Assembly (NCBI GenBank): GCA_026770575.1
Contig: MU657207.1
Coordinates: 182,307-198,246 of the forward strand
DNA length: 15,940 bases
DNA from: Pelagophyceae sp. CCMP2097
Lineage: Eukaryota > Sar > Pelagophyceae
Direction of reading: 5' to 3'
The notes under the pieces were generated by a model. It was not told the DNA's origin. It did not search any database and saw only the letters and a list, made by a program, of their open reading frames with translations. Below are positions 1-6,510 of the stretch, in pieces. Both the position numbers and the translations under genes were made by a program. Position 1 is the stretch's first letter; each line of letters starts with the position of its first letter.

Positions 1-1135
1 CGCCGCCCATCTCAATCTCGACCTTGACGTCGGAGTGCAGCGCCATGATCAGGCCGCGGAGCTTGGCCGGCACGCCCATCTTCTCGAGGACCCCGTCGAG
101 TGCAATGCGGTCGACAGAGTCGAACGCCTTGACGAGGTCGCACCGTTTGCGCGCCGCGAGCGCGAGCTTCAGCGCCATGTGGCCGTCGGGGCAGCCTCAT
201 TTTGGGATAAAACCGCTCTGGTAGCCGAAATCGTCGCCGACGAGCACGACGTGCTTCGTGGGGATCTTCGCGACGAGGCTGCCGACGAGCTTCGGGACGG
301 CCTCCACGAGCCCGATGCCGCGCGTGTTGTTCGCGTCGCTCAAGTCGCCCTTCTTTTTCAAGATGGCCAGCTTGAGCGTCGTCCACGCCGCCGGCGCCAT
401 GCCGGAGACCCAGAAATCGACGAGGAAGGCCTTGAGCTCCTCGAAGCCCGTGTCCGTCTCCGTGACGAGCTTGAGCGCGTCCGATGGAAGGCCGTTGCCG
501 CCCGACTTGCCCGACTTGAGCTTCTTCCAGGCGTCTTTGATCTCCTGGTCGCTGGGAAACTTGTACATCGCGCCAACGACCGCGCGCGCCGGCAGCTCGT
601 CGAGCACGCTCGGGTCGAACGACGAAAACCGATTGTAGAGCTTCGTGTAGGCCGTCTGAAGAACGGCGAGGTTCTCGGCGGCGGACGTGGCGAGCGTGCC
701 GTCAGTCTTGCGCAGCCGAAGAGGCCTCGGCGCGTGAGGCTTCTGGAGGCCCCCCATGAGCGCCTTGGCAGCCGCCCAAAACGTCGCTTGACCACCGCAG
801 TTGTCGCTGGCGCCGTTGAGCATGTCGCACCGCTGCTGGACCCAGTCGTTCTTTGCGTCGTTGACGGTCCGAATGACCGTCTTCCGAGCCAAGAGCAGCT
901 GAACCCGAACCGCCTCTTGCTGTCTGCCCGGCCGGAGCGAGGAGAAGAACGCCTGCAGCTCGTTCCGCGTCGACACCGCCATAATGTCCTTGTGGTGTAA
1001 AGTGAACCAGCCCGGCTTCCGTTTCCCCATCACAGGTATCCACTTCTCGGTCGCCACCTGGAGCGCCCTGGCGTAGAGCCTGAACCTGGTACCACTCTGC
1101 GCCAGCGCCGCTTCACCATTTGGAAGGAAATGTTT
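1..1135 (-). pseudogene. Non-LTR retrotransposon reverse transcriptase fragment, 5'-truncated, in-frame stop
   Basis: Remnant of a LINE-type ORF2 polyprotein, the enzyme that copies element RNA into DNA at a chromosomal nick. Reading leftward from a TGA at 1138-1136, the frame shows the linker that precedes the RT domain, then the RT fingers (WKKLKSGKSGGNGLPSDALK, then ILKKKGDLSDANNTRGIGL), YQSGFIPK, a TGA at 199-197, and in the same frame GCPDGHMALKLAL followed by DLVKAFDSVDR near 110-140. The last is RT motif A with its catalytic aspartate. The FADD box and C-terminus lie beyond the left edge. The TGA sits where related elements usually read an arginine or similar residue, so one CGA-to-TGA change would explain it. 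No endonuclease domain precedes it, which fits the usual 5' truncation of LINE copies. Family assignment is firm; the clade is not resolved. Confidence 0.85.
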
Positions 1136-1222
1136 TCAGCGATAGTCGGAGGTGAAAGACCGGGGAGGACTGCGAGAACTCGTCCGGATCCCTCCTTGTC
1201 GGGGACAATCCGATCGTGCGGC

Positions 1223-2050
1223 ATGCTGCGTGAGGTGTTGAACGCGGTCTTTGCGACGTTCTTCGCGACGGAGGTCCTAATCGCCCACGAAAACGGCCGC
1301 AGCTTCCAAACCGCCCACGCAGCGAGGCGCCTCTGCCTCTGGGCCTTCGCGAATTTTATGATAGCGCTCTGGCCGACGAGACTGCCGCGGGCGCCGCCGG
1401 AGCCGTTGGTCGTATCGTTCATCGAGGCGGTCTTGGTCGTGGCGGTGGCGTCGGCGGGCCTGAAGCGCTGCGGCCTAAAACCGGAAAGGCACTTTGCGTT
1501 GGCGGCCGTCTTCGGTGTATGGCTGTCGTTGTACGTTCTAAACGTGCCTCAACTGCCCGCGGCCGCCGCGGAGAAGTTCGCCTTTGCGGCAGTCGCCTTC
1601 CTCTCCACGCTCTTCTTCGACGTGCGCCGATCCGGCGCCGTGCCCGCGCCGGCGTTCTTCGACGCCGTCTCGGCGGCAGTGCTCTACGTCGCGCCCGTGT
1701 ACCCGCTCCTCTGCATCGCTTGCTCGCTCGTCTTCCTGCCGATCATCTCAATCTTCGAGCACTTCCGGTGGCCCCTGGACCTTCTAAACGCGCCAATCTA
1801 CTACGGTACGCTCTACGGCCCGCTTTCCGCCGTCTACGTCAACGTCAAGCGGAATCTGCAGCCGCCCCTCCTCGCTATGCACCACCCCCACCGTGTAAAT
1901 TCCGAAAGAGCGTGCCCGCCCGCTTCGAAGGAGATTTGCAAAGAGGATTTACGTAAACGTCGGGGCGAGCTCGAGGAGGTTGTCGAGGCTGCGTTGCCGA
2001 TGGCGGTCCGGCGCGTCGGGTTCGGCGGGCGGTTTGTTCTCGCCGCTTAA
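1223..2050 (+). CDS. Hypothetical polytopic membrane protein
   Basis: I do not recognise this protein. From the ATG at 1223 it is 275 residues, with several hydrophobic stretches (LREVLNAVFATFFATEVLIA, FIEAVLVVAVASAGL, FALAAVFGVWLSLYVL, FAFAAVAFLSTLFFDV, AAVLYVAPVYPLLCIACSL, FLPIISIF) and a tail containing YYGTLYGPLSAVYVNVKR, so it is probably a multi-pass membrane protein. An ATG at 1130 would add 31 residues, but it lies in the flank of the retrotransposon remnant and the added residues look non-conserved, so 1223 is preferred. The last 34 residues (1949-2050) overlap the 3' coding end of the convergent Mpv17-like gene and are hydrophilic. The true end could be earlier if there is a small 3' intron, for instance starting at the GTAAAT near 1896. 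No intron is needed to keep the frame open. Confidence 0.6.
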   Translation: MLREVLNAVFATFFATEVLIAHENGRSFQTAHAARRLCLWAFANFMIALWPTRLPRAPPEPLVVSFIEAVLVVAVASAGLKRCGLKPERHFALAAVFGVWLSLYVLNVPQLPAAAAEKFAFAAVAFLSTLFFDVRRSGAVPAPAFFDAVSAAVLYVAPVYPLLCIACSLVFLPIISIFEHFRWPLDLLNAPIYYGTLYGPLSAVYVNVKRNLQPPLLAMHHPHRVNSERACPPASKEICKEDLRKRRGELEEVVEAALPMAVRRVGFGGRFVLAA

Positions 2051-2911
2051 TTGCATGAGCAAGCCCCAAAACGTCGTCACAATAATGTTCATGGGCAATT
2101 GCAGCGCTTGCGGCAAAGAGTAGATGACTAAAAGGCAGGGGCACCAGACGAGCCACGTCGGGAACAGCGCCGGGAACCACCACTCTGATAGCAAGCCCTG
2201 CGAAGTGATCGAACCCTCGTCTCTTAAAAGTCGGGCAAACTTGAGAGGGTTCGGGAATCGCCAGTTGCGAAACTTGAAGAGGAGCTGCAAGTAGGGCACG
2301 TGCAGAACCGGCGTGGCGACGAACTCGTCGACGAGGACTTTTATCAAAAGGGTGCCCGCGTCGCGGCCGGCACCAAACCATTGTGCCTGAAGTCCATAAA
2401 ATGCCCCTACCCAGAGCCCGAAGACGCCAAAGACGAAAGAGTTGAAGACGAGGTCGACGCACGCCGCGCACCGATTCGTGGATGCGGCGTCTCCGACGGA
2501 CGGCTTGGCGGGCTTGGCGGCCTGCTTCTGCGCTAAGAGGAGCAGCCCGGGCAGGGCGCCGCCGCATAGGGCAAACGTCGCAAAGGCGAAGATTCGCGGC
2601 GCGGCCTCATTGACGTTTCCGGCGCGGCCGAAGAGGCGGGCGAATGCGGCGTTGAAAGAGTAAACAATGAGCACCACGACCGCAATGACCCACAAGCACG
2701 CCCCCGCCGCTGCCTGGTCGCGCATGGCGCGCAGGCCCTTCGTAGCGCCGACGCGCAGCGACGCGCGCCACGGCATCGCCGCAGACGCAGGGAGCGCCAC
2801 CGTGACGTCCGCGCGCCCCCCTCGTCGGCCGAGCGCGACCCTTCGCTGACTGGGCTTCGCCGAAAGGACCAGCCTGACGGTGCCGCACGGGAGCAGTGCA
2901 GGCAGCACCAT
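1949..2911 (-). CDS. Mpv17/PMP22-like membrane protein
   Basis: Single-exon reading frame of up to 320 residues. The C-terminal half fits the Mpv17/PMP22 family of small organelle membrane proteins (peroxisome, inner mitochondrial or plastid membrane; channel-like or metabolite-related roles). TLLIKVLVDEFVATP corresponds to the family's K-x-x-x-DQ-x-x-x-x-P segment. It is followed by FPTWLVWCPCLLVIYSLP and then MNIIVTTFWGLLMQLS, matching the signature W-x-x-W-P ... F/Y-x-x-P ... W-x-x-x-x-S. Hydrophobic segments lie near residues 70-86, 105-125, 155-175 and 245-295. With the first ATG (2911) the protein begins with an arginine- and alanine-rich stretch that could be an organelle presequence. 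An ATG at 2776 is an alternative start that would leave 133 bp to the divergent mannosidase gene. The assignment rests on motif pattern only, and the DQ motif reads DE here. Confidence 0.62.
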   Translation of the reverse strand: MVLPALLPCGTVRLVLSAKPSQRRVALGRRGGRADVTVALPASAAMPWRASLRVGATKGLRAMRDQAAAGACLWVIAVVVLIVYSFNAAFARLFGRAGNVNEAAPRIFAFATFALCGGALPGLLLLAQKQAAKPAKPSVGDAASTNRCAACVDLVFNSFVFGVFGLWVGAFYGLQAQWFGAGRDAGTLLIKVLVDEFVATPVLHVPYLQLLFKFRNWRFPNPLKFARLLRDEGSITSQGLLSEWWFPALFPTWLVWCPCLLVIYSLPQALQLPMNIIVTTFWGLLMQLSGENKPPAEPDAPDRHRQRSLDNLLELAPTFT

Positions 2912-5900
2912 GGGCCGGCGCGCGGCGGTGCCGCTGCCGCCGCTATTCGTCGTCGTCGTCGGGCTCTTCGCCGTCTGGACTTGGGCTTGCGCGATTGTAC
3001 CTCCAGCACCGGCGCAGGCCGCGGCCGCGGCGCCGGCGGCGGCGCAGGCGCTCCACCGTCTGCGCCAGGAACTCGACGTCAGTCCCGCCGTGCCTCGCGG
3101 CGCAGTCCGACGGCGATGGCAGGTCCTGGGAAAAGAGCTGGACTCTGAAGCCTCGGCCTCGGCCGAGCCCGCGCCGCCCGTATACGCCGCGCCCGCGGTT
3201 GCGGCGCCTTCGTGCGCGTACCTGCCGGACGTCGATTACGACGACGGCGACGCCGCGGGCGTCATGCTCGAGCGTGCGTGGCCCCGCGAATGGGCTCCCG
3301 CGCGTCCGAACGAGACGCCGTCGCCGCACAGATTCGGACCGCGAGCGGTGCTGCGCGGCGTGCGCGGCGCACGCGTGGTGCAAGGCGGCGGTGCTCTCGG
3401 CCGCGTTCGACGAACCTCCGAACGCGTGCTGGCTGAAGCGGGCTACCCACACTCCTAAAGCAAAGCCAGGCGTCGTCGCATGCATCCCGGACGCCGCAGC
3501 AGCGCACGCCGCGCAAGTCGCAATCGCGGCCAACGCGGCCGCGGCCGACTGCGACTTTCGACCCGACGTAAGCCCTCGTGCCCGTCGTGTCGTATGGACG
3601 GCCTTTTCGAGGCGGCGCTTCCTGTAGGTCGACTTTTCGCCGAGTGCCCTGGACCCCGACGAGCCGGCGCTGCTCGACGCGGACGAGTGGTCGTGCTGCG
3701 CCGAGTGTTCCGCCGACCCCTCGTGCGCCGCGGCCGTGCTCTCGGGGCCGCAGGACACGCCGAGGTTCGCTTGCTGGATAAAGCGCGAGGTGCGCCTTCC
3801 AGATGAGCCCGCGGACGGCTGGTGTTTGTCCGCTGACGCTCCACGTAGGCAAAGGGCGAAATATATAAACAAGGCGTCATCTCGTGCCGGCCCGCGAACC
3901 GCGGCGCCGCCGCCGAACCGGGTGTTGCGCCGCCTGCCGCGCCGCCTGTCGCGCCTGCCGCGGCCGCGGCGCCGTCGTCAAAGTACGAGCTCCGGGCCGC
4001 GCCCGGCATAGAAGTGCCTTCGGCGGCAGAGCTCGAGCAGCGGCGCGCGGCGATCCGCGGCGCCGTCGCGCACGCCTGGAAAGGCCCGCGCCGGCGACGT
4101 CGGGAAACCCGTCATCATGACTCGACAGAGTTTTGAGCAGGAAAGCCCCTCTTGCCGTACGACGCAAAGGCTTCCAGAGCTACCTTTCGACCTTTCATTG
4201 CTAGGCTACCGCGACATGGCGTGGGGCGAGGACTCCGTCTTGCCCATCGCCGGCCGGGGCACGCACAGCGGCTTCGGCTGCGCGGTGACGATGGTCGACT
4301 CGCTGGATACACTTTGGCTCGTTGGACTCCATGCAGAATTCAAAGAGGCAGTCGACTACATATCGCACGGGACCGCGCCGGCCAAGGGTAGATACGAAGA
4401 AAGAGTCGGCTTCAGAGATGCAAGGAACAGTCGATGCAACGCCGGCATTTGCGATTCCGGAGTCGACCGCCACACTGCCGTCGTTCCCTCTCGCATTCCC
4501 TATAGCCTCCATTCCTAGGCAAAAGTCGTTTGGCGAAAAACTGTCCAAGATCTCCGCCGGCGCGAGCGTTTTTGAAAGTACGATCCGCATCTTGGGCGGC
4601 CTCCTCGGCGCCTACGAGCTCTCAAAGGAGCCCGTCTTGCTGGAACGAGCGCGGCAGATCGGGGAGCGCGTCGTCTCCGCGCTGCGCGCAGACGGTTCCT
4701 GCCCGGCCACCTTTGGCGGCGGCGGCGGCGGCTGCGCCTCGCTCGCGCACGGCGGGACGACGCAACTGGAATTGGCCTACTTGGCACACCACCTCGGTGA
4801 GTGCCAACGATTTTTTTTCGAGGACGCTCCGAAATAGGCGAGGCCCGCCTCAGCGACAAGTCTCTCCGCTTCTACGACGCCGTCCGCGCGAGGCCCGCGC
4901 TCGACGGCCTCTGGCCGCAGTGCTTCGGTTTGGAGCCGCGCCGGCGAATGGGGACACCGCCGACGCGACTTTGTGATGACAGAGCGACATTGATGCACGC
5001 TGTGATGACAGAGCGACATTGATGCACGCTGTGACATGGAGATGCAGGCTGTGAGAGGACCCCCCGGTGGATCCCAAAGTTTAGGCGCGCGGAGCGGCCG
5101 GATCACGCTGGGGGCGGAGTCGGATTCGTTTTACGAATATCTCATCAAGGTGTGGCTTTTAACAGACAAGAAAGATGACGCTCTCTGGCGCATGTACGAC
5201 GCGGCCGTCGATGGGATGGAGAAGCACATGCTCTCGCGCGGCGCCGACGGTTTACTGTATCTCGACAATCTCGATTGGCACGGCGGCAACAGCGCGGGTA
5301 AAGACGTCGCCATGGAGCACCTCTCGTGAGTCTGACACGGCGTTTCTCGCGGTCATTCCGCCCGTAGGTGCTTCGTGCCCGGGTGGCTCGCGCTCGGCGC
5401 GGTGCACCAAACCGACCCGGAGCGCAAGGCCAGGCACCTGGCCATTGCCGACGAGATCGCGACGACGTGCTTCGCCATGTACGACAAGCAGCCGACGAAG
5501 ATCGGTAACTCATCTGCGCTTGCTTCTGATGCCTGGCAACCCAAATCGCCTTTGGATCGACCAGGCCCGGAGCGCGTCAAGCGCCACAAGATGGACCTCT
5601 CCGCGACAGACACGCGCGAGTGCATCCTCCGGCCCGAAGCCGTCGAAGGCTGGTGGTGCGTCCGCCGCGCGGCGCGACGCAATCGAACAGAGATGCAGGT
5701 ACATGGCCGAGACGGTCCCGGAACTCGCCCACAAGTACCGGGACTGGGGCTGGCGCAGCTTCCAGGCCATGGATTCGCAGCTGCGCGTGGCGCACGGCCA
5801 CGCGTCTGCGGCCGCGCCGGTTTTCTGGACCACTTTGTGCCGTCGAGGGAAAGGTCTCCAGATCTCACTCCAGGGACCCGAGGCACGCCCCAGAATGACA

Positions 5901-6245
5901 TGCCTCTTAGGTCGATGCGCGACGTCTCTCGGCCGCCGGGTTCTGGCAACGCCAACCTCCTGGACCGCATGGAGTCGTTTTGGATGGCAGAGACGCTCAA
6001 GTACTTTTACCTCCTCCAGGACGAGTCGCACCCGCTGCCGTTGGACGAGTTCATCATGAATACTGAGGTGCGTCAAACGCTCGTCGGAGGGGTCAAACGC
6101 TCGTCGGAGGGGCTGCCATGTTGCAAACGCACGATGTCGGAAACGCACGCAGTCCGTCGCCGCAGATCCCGCCCCAAAGAAGCCCTCCCGACGCTCGGCG
6201 GCGCAGGCGCACCCGATGCGCGTGCTGCGGCCAAAGGCCGCCTGA
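2910..6245 (+). CDS. Class I alpha-1,2-mannosidase (GH47) with signal anchor and two PAN/Apple-like repeats
   Basis: Predicted to trim alpha-1,2-linked mannose from N-glycans in the ER/Golgi lumen. Exons: 2910-3273, 3332-3567, 3628-3789, 3849-4083, 4205-4364, 4519-4796, 4838-4927, 5085-5325, 5368-5504, 5565-5652, 5699-5803, 5911-6067, 6207-6245. All junctions are in phase and give 763 residues. Residues 8-30 form a type II signal anchor. Cysteine repeats span 102-172 and 195-267, each with CC-x2-C-x5-C, AVLS, ACW(L/I)KR and GV-x2-C. The GH47 domain spans about 318-763 and keeps the family's acidic and calcium residues: SVFESTIR (E405), LGAESDSFYEY (D522), MEHLSCFVPG (H587), LRPE (E659), DRMESF (E720), NTEAHP (T750/E751). 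The cysteine pair in CFVPG and TTCFAMYD, which family members use as a disulfide, is also present. Introns at 4084 and 4365 need GC donors. The N-terminal exon joins are inferred from the matching repeats. Confidence 0.9.
4084..4204 (+). other. Candidate GC-AG intron in the mannosidase gene
   Basis: The GH47 alignment requires ...AHAWKG joined to YRDMAWGEDS. The exact in-phase join is AAAG|GCCCGC to CTAG|GCTAC, a 121-bp intron starting with GC. Read-through hits a TGA at 4134-4136, so some intron must be present. No GT donor in the right phase keeps the family's spacing between AW and AWG. The alternative is an assembly error or a local frameshift. Confidence 0.5.
4365..4518 (+). other. Candidate GC-AG intron in the mannosidase gene
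   Basis: The upstream frame (EFKEAVDYI) must connect to a different frame that starts after CTAG at 4518 (QKSFGEKLSKI...SVFESTIR). The join needs a phase-2 donor. The only phase-2 candidate that keeps family spacing is ATC|GCACGG at 4365, a GC donor giving a 154-bp intron. GT donors nearby are in the wrong phase or remove conserved residues. This is the least certain junction of the gene. Confidence 0.35.
4972..5029. repeat. 29-bp perfect tandem duplication inside an intron
   Basis: Two identical head-to-tail copies (4972-5000 and 5001-5029), with the first bases of a third copy following. They lie wholly inside the 157-bp intron 4928-5084 of the mannosidase gene. Each unit contains GATGACAGAGCGACATTGAT. 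The perfect identity suggests recent duplication. Confidence 0.95.
6072..6111. repeat. 20-bp perfect tandem duplication inside the last mannosidase intron
   Basis: Two identical 20-bp copies (6072-6091, 6092-6111; unit GTCAAACGCTCGTCGGAGGG) lie just after the donor of the 139-bp intron 6068-6206. The copy starts just inside the donor site. Confidence 0.95.
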
Positions 6246-6330
6246 GCAGCCCCTCCTCTGCCAATCTCCGGCCTCGACGAGGGCGCCAGTCCGACCGACG
6301 AGCCTTTCCTGTAAGATCCCCCAGTCGCGG

Positions 6331-6336
6331 AATAAA
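6331..6336 (+). promoter_or_regulatory. Possible polyadenylation signal AATAAA
   Basis: An AATAAA hexamer lies 86 bp downstream of the mannosidase stop codon, within a short AT-richer patch in an otherwise GC-rich intergenic stretch. Position and composition fit a 3'-end signal for that gene. Many algae do not depend on this hexamer, so this is only suggestive. Confidence 0.35.
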
Positions 6337-6510
6337 TTATCACTGTGTCACCGACCCCCGGCGCGCGCGCGTCGAGGCAGAGGCGCCCTCGCCGGGGCCG
6401 CAGAGTGGCCTCTTGGAAGAAACGCCATGTCGATAAACACACACTCGATGCACGGTTGGCTTTGCATCTCCGGCTGTTCTGAGACGTCTGCTTCGACTCC
6501 TGGCTCGAGG

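Noticed and set aside
197..199. TGA in the RT as selenocysteine or alternative genetic code
   Set aside because: The mannosidase and ankyrin genes end at TGA after complete family-length proteins, and no selenocysteine element context is visible. Simple mutation of a retroelement copy is enough.
35..1000. Long plus-strand open frame opposite the reverse transcriptase
   Set aside because: Arginine- and leucine-rich shadow of the antisense RT frame, with no family features. The minus frame has clear RT motifs.
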